NCBI GenBank assembly: GCA_022885665.1 | Contig: JAGQDJ010000234.1 | Location: 1-64,000 of the forward strand | Origin: Triops longicaudatus | Lineage: Eukaryota; Arthropoda; Branchiopoda; Notostraca; Triopsidae | Reading direction: 5' to 3' | DNA length: 64,000 nucleotides | In this document: positions 52,708 to 64,000 of the stretch, in pieces | Numbering within the stretch: the first letter of the stretch is position 1 | How the letters are laid out: each line of letters begins with the position of its first letter | The notes under the pieces: generated by a model | Databases searched by the model: none | Seen by the model: the letters and a program-made list of their open reading frames with translations, nothing else | What the model was told of the DNA's origin: nothing | Program-made: the position numbers and the translations under genes

Positions 52708-55700
52708 CTGGTCCTCCGGCTGGCCTTTAACAGCATCAAGGTAAGCCCCGGCTCGTATACAACACTGGGAAACCCGCGAGGTCAGTTAACAATATTTGTA
52801 ACTTTGTTTTGCCAGAGAGCCGTGGTCAAACAAGGGGATTCCTCCATGTCCTGTAGTCCGGTGTTTGTGCCATGCGTTCTGATTACACGCAGGGGAGGTG
52901 GATAATTCAGACGTACAAAGAATTCGAATATTTGCTTAATAAGTCTACAAAAGTAATTTCCGTATAGCTAGGGTTTACATATGGATCACTTTGGGAGTAG
53001 ATCCGGTGGACCGTGACATCATTCCGTAGAGAAAGGCCTCCTTGAAGGACTTTGCATAACTGGTTTTTATCGTTGCTCTTTTTTGTGGCGCTTAGTTTCT
53101 AGTGAAGGAAAGCAAAGATCGAGCAAACTCGACCTATCTCCTCAAGCGGCCTACCCCACCTACTTTCCTACTTTTGGATCAGGAAGAATATAAGACGAAG
53201 CAACAACAATGTTTCTTTAAATGAGACGAAACCATGCATTCTTATAAAAGAATGAGTAAGGCAACTGGGAAAGAAGGTGATCACGAGCTCTGTCTAGACA
53301 GCCAATACAGAAGTGATCCGCTGTTTGGGTTTGTTTCCGTATCTGTATGAAATGTCATGCTGTACAAATCGCATTGATATATGTTATACTGTTAGTAATA
53401 ATTCTGAAGTACTTGGACAAGGGGTTTTTAGCGTAAATATTTTAATTAGAAAGAGCTATCCGTACTTGTATCATAAGCGTATCTGCTAGAAGTTTCGAGA
53501 ATTAAATTGTTTTTAAGACTTGATGCACATAGTTTGGACGTTGTAGGCTCAGAGCAAATGGGCGGAATAATGCATTGGATACTTTCAGCACCGTCTGGAA
53601 GATTGATTTTTAGTTTTTTAACAATCTTGTTCCCGCAAAGCTACTTATAAATAATGCGTTTGTTATGCGCCGTAAACGAGCCTCGAGCACACCATGCCGC
53701 ACCATACTTTTTTTTTTAGTTTTGGTAGTTTCCCCCAAGACCTAATATTTCAGGTTCTGCCGCATTCGTTGTCACCAGGAGGTTGTTTTATTGGAAGTGA
53801 AGGAATGGTTATGCTTCCTGTACTTATTTATTCCAGAGCTTTGTCGAATCATTACAGGTATGAATAGGACATAATAACTTGTAAGTAAAAATGGAAGAGG
53901 TTGCTAATGCAAACAGAGGCTATTGTTCACGCAACTGCCGTGTTGTTCCGTGATATTCAAGATGTTATGGTGTGTAGGTACGAAAAATGAGGTCTCCTTT
54001 TTCGTTCTCTTTTCCGACAAATTTGCCTCCTTTTTTATTTGCCTATAGTCCAAATAGATAGTCTAAAAAGAAGGTATGCGTTTATATCAACGAGAATCCC
54101 CTAACATTTTCTGCTTAAAAAATTGTAGAAGTCGATGATTGCGTAGATTTCGTTTTTGTTACATCCCATGTTGAATCAGGATTGGGAAAGAACAAACCTA
54201 ATGATGATCTATGCGTATATTTGTTTTTTAAACTATTGCGTTTCTCTCAACTATGCAATGAAGCCTCATCAGCGCACGAAAACGTACTTATAGAACTCTA
54301 GTCTAATCCGTAATTCTTACGATAGCACTAGGTGCGGGTTCGCTGTATTAAACGTATAATAGAAGACAGCATTAATAGTCCCACTATACACGTATGCTTA
54401 CCATGTACATAATTCAATCCGTCTTTTTGCTTTGTTCTTCTAAGTCGCAAATTGGAACGTTTCCTTTTAGGTAATGAATGTAAAATATTTGAGAAAGTTT
54501 AAGCTGAGTACAAAAGTGTTAACCCCCTTGCCCTTAAAATCCGGGTACTCTACTCAGCTTTGCGGAACATTGAAGACCTTAAATATATAAGCGTTGTCTG
54601 CTGTGAATTTCTTCTCCGTCTACTGCACTCGTTGAACGAATATGGACAATTGCGAATTTCATCCGAATAAAATGTTAAAATCTCATTTGATTGTGTTTGT
54701 GCTTCCCTTAAGCGAACGTGCCAGACTACTTCTGATATTACGCGCAAACTCAAGGCTCTCCTCTACATACGTTATTTTTTTATCCGTATTCCGGAACTCC
54801 ATGCCCGCAAGGAGGGGAAAGGTACCCCACAAGGAGATAAAGGCCACAGTATAAGGGTTACCTTATACTGTCGTCACAACGTTAGCTTGACTTTTTTCTA
54901 CCTTTTCATTAATATTATGAACGGGACATCGAAGAATTTAAAAATTTGTCAGTGACTAGAAAAGTACTGACGAGGTTAGTTTTATGATAGTATATTATCG
55001 CTTTAGTGACTACTAATGAAATTTCATCTGTTGGGAAGGTCCAAAAGGACAGCGTCATATCTAGCGAAATTGCATGTAAGGAAAAACCCCTTAATTACCC
55101 GATGATTAACGATCTAAGGTGGCCGAGAAAATCTATGTAGATTCACCTGCATTTAGCTTGTCAAATTCACGCGCAGCTTGTTTTCTGCTAAGCAAGAAAT
55201 AATAACAACCTAGGCGCATCAAACGCGTGTGAAAATCTTGCAAGCTTAAGAACAGAAAGGCTCGCGAAATGATTAAGCGTCATAGGCCAGCTTTGGATTT
55301 ATCAAAACTCGGTAAATCCAAAACTTCCTCTTCTAATTCCGTAGTTTACCTTCATGAAACTTTTAAGTGCATTTTCGCAGTTCTTTTTAAGAGACGGCGA
55401 CGGTTGTACGAGGCTTTTTTTTTTACCAGCAGAGCTCGTTCGTTATGCGAGTTGTTCGTTATACGAGGTACCACCGTATCAAATATTTGCCATCACGTGA
55501 AGTAGTGCAATGCTTTAGTATGGTTTAACCCTACCGAAAAATTCGAAACTCTTTCTTTTTCCCCATTCGAGTTGCTGTCTTGCTCTCGTACTGCGCACGC
55601 ATGACGAACCAATTTTTTAACGACGGCAATGGCACAATGTCGCTTACTCGCAAGCAAAAACCTTATTTCTAATTCTGGACAGATGGTTCGAAAGAGTGGG

Positions 55701-56344
55701 TTTACGAATTCTGACAAGGACAGCATTCACGTTGGTATAAGTAAACAAACAGCTAGATATGGTAGATTCTCCACGCTCCGGTATATTGATTGCTAATGTG
55801 CTGCTTACATTTTCTTTTAAGGACCGCAAGAACAATGCCCGCCCCCTTCGTATACACATTCGCTTCCCTAGCACGCAAACAAGCACTATTTTTCTTATCT
55901 TCGGTCTGTAAACCTTATAAGTTAGGAAAGCTAAATAGCTGCCTGCAGCTTTACAGGTCCCCTGCTTTCTTTCGTTGGTTGGAAGTACTTTGGCTGTTCA
56001 TGAAGGTGCAATATTAAAAACCTGTCACCCTTATCTGGTTCCTTCTCAAAACTTGTGCGAGAAGCGTAGATCACACATAGGGTTGCATGCTGGCCTGCTA
56101 TAACTTTAGTTATTCTTTACCGTAACAGGTAATGAACACTGTAGTATAGGAATCAAATTATGTTTGCTTTAGGGGTCCGTCGCGGGTAAAACGCAACTTT
56201 TATCGATGTAGTTCTGGGTAATGGTAGTTATAAATACTTTCACGAAAAGGCTTGGCGTGTGGAGGTTTGATGGCGCACCATACTACTTCTAGGCATATAT
56301 AACCTGTCGCACGTAATCCCACACAAACCCCAAGAGCGCTAAGA
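52708..56344. other. Intergenic region between the Gly-rich and DEG/ENaC genes
   Basis: The two genes diverge from this 3.6 kb stretch. Only short frames of low coding quality occur on both strands. No RNA gene, repeat family or domain was recognised. Confidence 0.5.
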
Positions 56345-59288
56345 ATGGAGTACTACGTTCATGGCCATAAGCCAAGTGCCAGTTCGCCTCCGCAAATCTC
56401 TTCTGTACGTTTCAAGTAATCCGAGTTTGAATCCAAAATCCTAGTTCAAGTTCTCAAGCTGAAACATCAAGGTTCCCCGTCAACCTTGCGCAGAAAACAT
56501 CCTATTACTGGGATTTCGTTTATGGGACTGACACGATACCGAGCCCACACGCGCCCAGCATCCTAGCGCATTACCCCAATGAACACGCAGCCCGTAGTTA
56601 CAGGCAGGAACCAGAGGAAAAGGCAAATTGTTGCCTAAAGAAAATCAAGCAATACGGGCATAACGTTCGTCAAGCTTGGCTTCGTTTCTGCTCCACGACT
56701 ACTGGACATGGTTTGGCTCGAACAATTGATGATCGAGAATATGCATGGGTTCGTTGGCTCTGGGCTTTGTTTCTCCTAGCATTGCTCAGCTTTTTACTGG
56801 CGTCAGTAACTCAGTCGTCTATAAACGTATGGATAAACCGAAGTCTGCACAGCGAATTGTCGCAAATTACTAACGATACCATGTTTTACCCCGATATCCA
56901 TATTTGTGATACGAGTATTTTTAACAGATCTCGCCTGTTAGGTGATAATACTTTTCTGAATGAAAATATTAGGCTAATGTGTCGTTTACTACGCCATAGA
57001 AATGGGTTTCAATGACACGATGAGCACCTATTTGGCCTTGGCATTGACCGTGACTGCGCCAGCTCACGTTTTCCGTCTAAATCGCGCGAGGCGAATTGCC
57101 TTTGCAAGCGAACTTGAGCAAATGACCAAACCATATGGTGGCGTGTATAACGTCCTTCAAAGAGCTGCTTTGAGGTATTTCCCTGAAAGCGATAAGAATT
57201 CAGTCTATTTACTATTTTTGTTACTGTTGTAATTGTTGTTTTGCTGATTTCAACTTGGAAGCTGTACGGAAATGATTTTGGCTTGTATCCGTTTGACTAT
57301 ACGGTTGTCAGGTCCCGAATGTTGCAAACAGTTTTTTGACAACCAAACCGAACTTAACATTATGGGCACTTGCGTTTCCACAAAAGGACAACCACAGATT
57401 CAAGAGTTTGTACCATCACAGTCTTTAGGCTTTGTAGTCTATTTACGGGTTAATGTAGATCATCGCGTGGGTGAGAACGCTTCGTAAAAAGACTCAGAAA
57501 ATCTTGCATAAATTGCCTTTGTTTTATACTTCTTGCCATACTTTCGCTAGAATTCGACATGAGTATAGTAACACCCACCGTACCGTCTCGATCTGGAATT
57601 GTATTCGCTGTATCGGACCCTATAAGTGACTTGCATGCGACTTTACCGGCGTATGGTCAGTACGTTTCCCCTGGCAACTGGGCTGCCATTCCTATTTCTA
57701 TAACTAAAGTACATGCAAAGTCTTTAAATACTGTTTGTGTAATTGGTTATTTTGTAGATAGATAATTCCGAGTTGAAAGATAGTCCTTTGTCTCCAACGC
57801 AGTGTATTCATGCGGACGATCCTGACGCGCTAACCCGGGCGCCAGGATTTCAATCGTACAGCAAGATGAACTGCAGAGCAGCTGGAGTTCAGTATCTCGT
57901 TGAAACAAGCTTGAATTGTACCATAATGAGCGTACCTTCTACAAGTAAATTCTCTATTGAATTTCTTCTTTTGACCGCATTGCTAAAGCCAAGACTTTTT
58001 TTTTAAGAAAACCTGGCAAAATGCTCTCCCGAAGCCCTGGTTGGCTATTTTTCAGGCGATTCACCCAAAAAACTGAAAGAGTATGAAGACAAATATTGTT
58101 TAGTAGACTGCGTAGTTTACAATTACGACTCAAAAGTATCTACTGCTAAACTTGAACTGCCGGAGGCCATTGCTGGTGGCTGGGATGATAAGTACTTTTG
58201 TCTGTTGTGTACATTTTTTGGCTGAATTTTCCTTGTCAAGGATCGCGGTTGGGTTGCATTTCTTTTTCCCATCTTTTACGTACACGATAAACATCAATCA
58301 TCCAGAAAGTCTCGTTAAATGGCTTGGTAAACCCCTTGCGCTAGTTACAGTGCTTCTCAATAGTAGGTAAATTACCCAAGATTAGGTAAAAGACGCTCGG
58401 ATTTGGGGAACAGAGCACAGCTCAAGAAAAATCGAAACCTGGATTGATTAAAACTTTGTCCTGAAGTGACTTTCAGTTCGAAAGAACTGAAATGCTAGAT
58501 CACTGATTGTCTTACCTGCCAATTTAGTAGCACTATCTCTTATTTTCGTTGCAAAGCTACAGATTACCTAATCGAAGCATGGGAGATATTATTTTACCAC
58601 CAATTCTTGCCAGCAAAATTAAGCATTCTAATACTTAGTGAACATCGTCAAAATACTTTAGAAAATGATAAGTGGCAAATTTTGAAGTTCTAAGAAAAAG
58701 GTACTTTTCTTGCTAAGAAATACAGATCTTTAAAATTGCTCTAATGGGCCGTGAATCAAATTTTAGATTTTTTCCAAAAATACTTAAGAATGTGGCATTT
58801 CTAATAAATTTATTAAGTACCGTTTCTCGAACATTCTTGACGACGCGCATTCGATATGCTGACCAAAAACCTTACTGTCACAAACTTACGGCCAACACTG
58901 GAACAATTTTCGCATTATCACATGAGGCACTCAATGTATGATTCCCTATCCTTTGGTAAAGTGTATTGTAACTTTCAACTTAATTTTTCTTTTTTGTCTA
59001 AACTGTAGTTACATTGTCTAACGACGGCTTTCCGATTGATAATTTTGGGTAACGGGCACTAACTATTGAGAAGCACTACACTAGTTGAAAGATACAAATG
59101 AGTACAGCGCTGGAGTTTTAGGTGACATTGGCGGAAATATGGGATTTTATATGGGGGCAAGTGTAGTTACAATCATAGAAATTCTGGTCCTTGCCGTTAA
59201 ATGTATCATTGTTTCCTGGTATCGCGATCCATCCAGGATTCAAGTGCACCCGTCCAGTGCCGAAAGGCGTCAGCGATCAGTAAGGTAA
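56345..59288 (+). CDS. DEG/ENaC (amiloride-sensitive) sodium channel subunit
   Basis: Trimeric Na+ channel subunit of the degenerin/ENaC/pickpocket type with two TM segments and a large extracellular loop. Exons supported: 56345-56404 (ATG), 56494-56941, 57000-57174, 57262-57470, 57551-57708, 57758-57944, 58056 to about 58180, and a last exon from about 59085 to 59288. The N-terminal FCSTTTGHGLARTI matches the family gating motif before TM1 (WLWALFLLALLSFLLASV). The loop holds the conserved pattern CTEMILACIR, CCKQFF and GTCVST, then later Cys-rich segments. TM2 carries the ASC signature GVLGDIGGNMGFYMGASV. The pre-TM2 stretch normally containing about 40 residues of beta-sheet is not found, and the join from about 58180 to the last exon is unresolved. 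A MITE sits precisely at that acceptor, so the gene may be damaged or use rearranged splicing. A further 3' exon (59341-59411) is possible. Confidence 0.78.
58347..59078 (+). mobile_element. Non-autonomous hAT-type MITE, copy A
   Basis: A 732-bp element with terminal inverted repeats: left CAGTGCTTCTCAATAGT, right ACTATTGAGAAGCACTA. The sequence CAGTG-TTCTCAA is the classic hAT terminus. It is flanked by 8-bp near-identical duplications, CGCTAGTT at 58339-58346 and CACTAGTT at 59079-59086 (7 of 8 match). No transposase reading frame is present. A longer copy of the same family lies inverted at 62803-63602. The insertion is in the DEG/ENaC gene at the acceptor of the last exon. Confidence 0.78.
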
Positions 59289-60750
59289 GAGAATAGAATA
59301 GCACAAGTTGTCTTCGTAACAGGCTACATTTTATTGTAGACCTGTAGTAGGCCCCGGTCATTACCACTTACCCTCCATGACCAAACCATAGGGACAAAGC
59401 TCACCTCCTAGTTGAGCCTTTGGTCCAGGAAAACAAAATTTGAGGCCGATGGGAGAGGAGGCTTTTGTTTTGGTTTCCTACCCGGAGGAACCTCAGAAGG
59501 CGATATGGACTTAAGATCAAAGTGAATAGTTGAACGAACCTGTTTGTTTGCCTTGGTCCGTCCAGAGGGTACACATCATCATGTGTCCCGTATTTGCAAC
59601 ACTGTAATTCAACTCTACTGGGGTAATACTTCGCACATCTCTTAGCTGTTTTCGTGTCACTTCTAGAAAGAGTTACTCTACTGGTTAGAAAATGAAAATT
59701 GCCTTTTGTACGTTGTTGATCTGTGTGAAAGAAAGAATAATCAGAATGAAGGGTTAAAGAGAGTGATGACTCGTACCGTATTGTACAGTACCGTAACAAA
59801 GCGAAGTGACACTGTAGTTTTGCAGATGTAAACGCTAAGTACATCGAACCCGGACATACGAGACGTGTTTATAAGTTAGAGAAATTATCACTTTCATTCA
59901 GCTTTTTCTTTCAAGCGCTTTATGTTTTTGTAGTCTATAACTAATCTAACTTCATTTCGTTATAGAAAGTAAAGTAGAATGATTGTTGTGTACGGACGAA
60001 AGTTATGATATGCGATAATGTGCGATACTGCTGTAACATCCGGTTGATTTTAATGCACTATTTCAGCGTGTATAGAATTAATATTTCTTGGGGAATTACA
60101 CCAGTTGTGCGTGTAGTGAAACCCCGAATGGATATTCTTTGGTTTTCCCCCTAGATCGTTGATGTAAGCCTAGCTATACAAGGTCAGGTAAGGATTGCGT
60201 TCAGTCAAAAAAAAAAAAAAAAAAACGATGTAGAATAAGCCATAGAGAAAAATGGTTGAAAACCAACGAACGGTTTGAGCTTTGCTGTATGAAAGATTTT
60301 TTAAACTTAGCTACGCTTGCTGAAACAGCTTCCTGATTTTTTTCTTTTCAACTTGTTTATTGAGGGGACAAAAATTTTTCATGTTGCTGCGTACTCATAA
60401 TAAGTTTCCTGTCAGATGTATAAAATTGTTCGTGCGGCTACTTTTGCCATAGAAAATGTTTGATCGCATGACGTCGGCACAAAAGAACAAAGTTTCATAT
60501 AAAACCAGGTCTGGTTGATAAATTAGTTATAACTTCATTTACAGTTGAATCCGTGCATTCATACGATCAAAGTTGACTGCTACACATTCTGCACTTACTT
60601 TCCCGCAGTGTTACCACTGGACCTGAGTATATCTATTCATCAAACGTAATTTCACTATACGAACTTATTGTAAAATCATACAATTAATCCTTAAGCAGAT
60701 TAGAAACATAAAAGTCTCTTTCTCTGGAGTATACAAGCTAGTATTTAGAA
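59289..60750. other. Region downstream of the DEG/ENaC gene
   Basis: It may begin with a last DEG/ENaC coding exon (acceptor TTTTATTGTAG, then 59341-59411 to TAG). Beyond that it is AT-rich without recognisable genes. A run of about 20 A residues lies at 60207-60226. A 147-codon open frame on the minus strand near 59401-59844 shows no domain. Confidence 0.45.
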
Positions 60751-61050
60751 CAGTGTTTCTCAGTCGTGGCTAAGTAAGCCAAACTTGGATAAAAGTTGTT
60801 CAAATTTAAATAACGGACACACATGTAAATTTGAAATTAAAATACTTTAAATTAGACTGTGAAAGTCTTTGGTCAGAAAGAACCCTGAAGTATTAATAAT
60901 CTTACTCAATTTAGTAGCACCTGCCTGTTATTTTCATTTTAAAGATAATTTCATTATTATGTTTTTCCGTTGAGATTTCAGTTACATTTGGGGATGGGGG
61001 CTTTCCGATCGAGGATTTTGGATAATGAGTTATACGTATCGAGATGCAGT
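60751..61050 (+). mobile_element. Degenerate hAT-type MITE, copy B
   Basis: It begins with CAGTGTTTCTCAGTCG and ends near TATCGAGATGCAGT, a diverged version of the right terminus of copy A. Internal blocks match copy A: CAATTTAGTAGCACNTN..TTATTTTC, and GGCTTTCCGAT followed by GATTTTGG near the right end. It is internally deleted to about 300 bp. No coding capacity is seen. Confidence 0.5.
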
Positions 61051-62069
61051 GGCTTAGAAAACATGACATACGTGTAAAGGAGTGATTTTTTTGTTAAATA
61101 TTTATTTTTTATCTTAATGGAAAAGATTGTCACGTTTTCCTCGCCTAGGCGGAGCCAGGCGTCATTTATTCGATGGAACAGGTCTGAGTTTTTAATCGCG
61201 GTACAGCAGTTTCGTGTAACACGGAAACTCGAATTGAAATTGACAAGAAAAAGTGTCCTCGGATTGAATATAAATAGCTACCGCAATAATGAAGCTCCCA
61301 AGGTCAAGGAAAGATGGCTTCAAGCGCAACAAAAGACGCACTTTATGCTCGTATATTGTTGACAGGTATCTCCTCACGTAGTAACGGCGGTTATATTCCC
61401 AGGGTTGGACTGTCATTGCACAATAGTGAGCTGCTCCACGTGCAATTTTTTTTATTTCAAAGAAGAGGGTTTCTTACAAACGATGAATGTTCTTACAAAC
61501 ATCCTTCTCCAGTGCAATGAAAAATTATGTATAGTACACGCCTCCAATACATCTTATATCACTACAGAATTTTGATTTTTTATTCGTTCATTGTGCATCG
61601 TTCAAGCATTGTTTACTGCACGTACTCTACACGACAAATTTTTCAGGGCAGTATTATAAATACGAGGTCTTTAAGAGATTAAAAATCGGGCATTAAAATT
61701 CGACATCATGCACGTCGCTCACCAAGTACAGATTGTATACTTCTTTGTTTTTAAAATGTTCCTAATTTAATACTGTTGACCTCAAAGTCCATTTAAATGT
61801 TGCGTTCCTTTGTGTGAACCGGTTCCCTCCAGTTTGCTTTTATAAAGGACTGGTCTAGAACCTCGGTGGGCTCCTCGCGACGCGATGACTAGATAGGGGA
61901 AGCTATGTAATTTATGGGAAAATTTTCCTTTTTATTGCCTAACGCAAAGGCTGTTTTCTTCTCTTCCGTTGTTGTCTTGGTTGGTTAAAAACGTTCCAGA
62001 CAAAAAATTTAACCACAAGGGGAATTTCCACATCTTAGGAGGAGGAGCATGGTTCTGCTGCAGTTCGTA
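61051..62069. other. Intergenic upstream region of the Gly/Tyr-rich gene
   Basis: No gene recognised; AT-rich sequence with short unrelated open frames. Confidence 0.45.
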
Positions 62070-62075
62070 TATAAA
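62070..62075 (+). promoter_or_regulatory. TATA box of the Gly/Tyr-rich gene
   Basis: TATAAA (in GTATATAAAGATCC) lies 83 bases upstream of the ATG at 62153, placing transcription start near 62100. The arrangement parallels the TATA-driven glycine-rich array gene. Confidence 0.55.
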
Positions 62076-62152
62076 GATCCTCCAATCCATAGATTCCTCA
62101 CCAGCTTCTACACCTTTGCAAGAGAATCATCCCTTGAACCTTTATTTTTGCC

Positions 62153-62645
62153 ATGGCCAAGTCAACGGTAAAAGCTAAATGTGGTTCTTGTTACAGTTTT
62201 AACTTCAGTTGCATTTTTTATAGATTGCTTGTTTGCTCGCCTTGTTGGCCGTTGCCGTGGCTCTGCCATTTCCTCAAGGGTTCTACGGTGGATATGGTCA
62301 AGGAGCCTATGGTCAAAATCCGTATGGTGGCTACGGCGGATACAATAACTACGGTGGATACAACAACTACGGTGGATACCCGGGCGGACTAGGAGTAGGC
62401 ATCCCGGCTCAAGCTTCCGCTGGCGGAATTACGGGCTCCAACAGTGGACTTTTTGGTAACTCCGGTTTCGGAGCTGGATTTGGACAAGCTACTGGTCCCC
62501 ATGCTGCTTTCGCTACTGGACAAGCTTCCTCTTCCAGTAAACTTCCATCACTCGTAAATTACCGATATTGACTAAGAAGTTTGATATTTTAGGTGGCCTC
62601 TATGGAACTACCAACAACGCTGGTGGTACTGCTTTCGGACTTTAA
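62153..62645 (+). CDS. Short secreted glycine/tyrosine-rich protein
   Basis: Three exons join in frame: 62153-62167, 62224-62536, 62593-62645, giving 126 residues. The first exon encodes only MAKST. Exon 2 completes the signal peptide (IACLLALLAVAVALP), then encodes tandem GGY/YGG units (YGGYNNYGGYNNYGGY) and a Gly/Ala/Ser-rich part with GNSGFGAGFGQATG. The last exon ends GLYGTTNNAGGTAFGL. The tiny signal exon, Gly-rich body and NN-G-FG signatures resemble the exon-array protein at 49410-52604, suggesting a shared family. The composition is typical of cuticular, silk or glue proteins; no enzymatic domain is present. Function is not assigned. Confidence 0.8.
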
Positions 62646-62802
62646 TTACAAAGTGACTTGACATGTCAGTTAATTGTTGTCCTATTTATTTTCCTTTTTT
62701 ACAACACTTTGCAATACAATATTGTGATTCCAAATATTCTTATGCCTAGACTACGCCAAGTATAATTAAGGCCTCGGTGTACACACATAAGACCTTTTAA
62801 CG

Positions 62803-63602
62803 CAGTGTTTCTCAATAGTTGTCGCTCGTTACTCAAAATCATCAATCAGAAAGCCCTCGTTACCCAATGTAACTTAAATGTAGACAAAAAAAAGAAAAAT
62901 TAAGTTTCAGATTACGATACACTTTGCCGAAGGATAGGGAATCATATTTTATGCCTCAGGCGATTTTGCGAAAATTGAACCGGCTTTGGCCGTAATTATG
63001 GGACAGAAAAATGTTTACACCCAATATCTAATGAACCTCGTCACGAGTGTTAGAAAAAAGGTACTTCATAAATTTGTTAGAACTGCCACGTTTTAAGTGT
63101 TTTTGAGAAACAATCTAAAATTTGACACACTTTTAAAGCCATTTTAAAGTAAGGTATTTTTAATCAAGAAAAATGTCCAATTTTTTGTAGGCAGCAAGGG
63201 AGTTACCCTTTTTGAAAATTCTCTATGCTTTTTGTGTTATAACTCTGAAATACCTTTTTCTTAGAACTTCAAAATTTGCCACTTATCATTTTCTAAAGTA
63301 TTTTGACGATGTTCACAAAGTATTCGAATTCTTAATTTTATTGGCAAGAATTGGTGGTAAAATAATATCTCCCATGTTTTGATTAGGTAATCCGTAGCTT
63401 TGCAACGAAAATAAGAACTAGTGCTACTAAATTGGCGAGCGAGACAATCAGTGATCAAGCATTTCAGTTCTTTCGAACTGAATGTCGCTTCACGACAAAA
63501 TTTTAATCAATCTAGGTTTTTCTTGAGCTATGCTCCGTTTGCCAAATCCGTGGGACTTTTACCCAATTTTGGGTAATTTACCCATTATTGTCTAGCACTA
63601 TT
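62803..63602 (-). mobile_element. Non-autonomous hAT-type MITE, copy C (inverted)
   Basis: About 800 bp, in the opposite orientation to copy A and alignable with it along its length. It begins CAGTGTTTCTCAATAGTTGTCGC at 62803 and ends near GGGTAATTTACCCATTATTGTCTAGCACTATTG at about 63602. Shared internal blocks include the reverse complements of CAATTTAGTAGCAC, GTTGCAAAGCTAC and the AAATGATAAGTGGCAAATTTTGAAGTTCTAAG region. It has no long reading frame and no clear target-site duplication. Confidence 0.68.
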
Positions 63603-64000
63603 GTAGGGCCTCTATTCATCGGGATATTCCCACAAAACTCGTGCAGCAATATGTCACTATAACGTACACTGATTATGACGAATAATCGACTATTGTGTAC
63701 AACATATGTCCCGGCGAAATGAAAAACAATTCGTCCAATATTTGCTATTACGTACAATTGACTACAACGAACAAATTTGCCGTTTTGCTGTGTATACGTT
63801 AGAGCGACATTTTACTGTATATCTTTTATAGCTTCCGGATTGGGGATTCGCGCTTGTTCGTCGACAAAAAAGATTTTTCAGCAATTTCTCTTTAATTTCT
63901 TCTTTATTTTTAACACCAAACTCTTCCTACTCGAAGTCATTCGGATGATATTTTAACTATTGCTCACAAACACTAAAACAAAGTACGAGAAAAATTATAT
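63603..64000. other. Right end of window, nothing recognised
   Basis: AT-rich sequence without a supported gene, repeat or regulatory element. Confidence 0.5.

Noticed and set aside
56942..56999. Apparent frameshift/stop in the DEG/ENaC gene near 57015
   Set aside because: A 58-bp intron (donor GTGATA after 56941, branch-like CTAAT, acceptor ATAG at 56999) restores the frame exactly, so no frameshift is needed here.
59401..59844. 147-codon open frame on the minus strand
   Set aside because: No recognisable domain, no signal peptide, composition unlike the neighbouring genes and overlap with a possible DEG/ENaC terminal exon; likely chance.
60207..60226. Poly-A run as the tail of a retroposed copy
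   Set aside because: No recognisable processed gene or SINE body precedes it, and no target-site duplication was found.
1..64000. Integrated viral, retrotransposon polymerase or bacterial-type transferred genes
   Set aside because: No reverse transcriptase, integrase, capsid or operon-like intronless gene cluster was recognised on either strand.

Overview
The window is nuclear DNA of a eukaryote with a compact, intron-rich genome. Introns have GT-AG ends and are often only 49-90 bp. Two tRNA genes have internal promoter boxes, and several core promoters have TATA/initiator spacing. Gene content points to an arthropod or close ecdysozoan relative: a pyrexia-type TRPA channel, a ZASP-like Z-disc PDZ protein, a sulfonylurea-receptor-like ABCC transporter, a DEG/ENaC channel and two secreted glycine-rich proteins. 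This assignment is inference from gene families. All gene models were built by hand by joining exons at splice sites; for almost every model the exon lengths add up to an intact reading frame.

Layout. 0.8-4.8 kb (+): SPPL3 intramembrane protease, with two identical tRNA-Val(CAC) genes in its longest intron. 6.45-9.8 kb (+): TRPA channel. 13.4-21.2 kb (+): a class C GPCR of about 1958 residues with three tandem Venus-flytrap modules before a complete 7TM core. 21.7-33.6 kb (+): a ZASP-like PDZ gene with a second internal promoter, a proline-rich middle and an amplified SRxFRxLQ motif encoded partly by frame-neutral cassette exons. 35.2-35.5 kb (-): a weak candidate for a small secreted protein. 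36.6-39.8 kb (+): mitochondrial-type 3-ketoacyl-ACP synthase. 40.5-48.6 kb (+): ABCC/SUR-like transporter, 23 coding exons. 49.4-52.6 kb (-): a secreted glycine-rich protein with 16 near-identical mini-exons, one repeat each. 56.3-59.3 kb (+): DEG/ENaC channel with a hAT-type MITE at the last splice acceptor. 62.15-62.65 kb (+): a short Gly/Tyr-rich secreted protein. Two further MITE copies lie at 60.75-61.05 and 62.8-63.6 kb.

These are independent eukaryotic genes, not an operon. Several encode membrane signalling or excitability proteins (TRPA, class C GPCR, SUR, DEG/ENaC), but the sequence gives no evidence that they act together. The most unusual objects are the triple-flytrap receptor and the mini-exon array.
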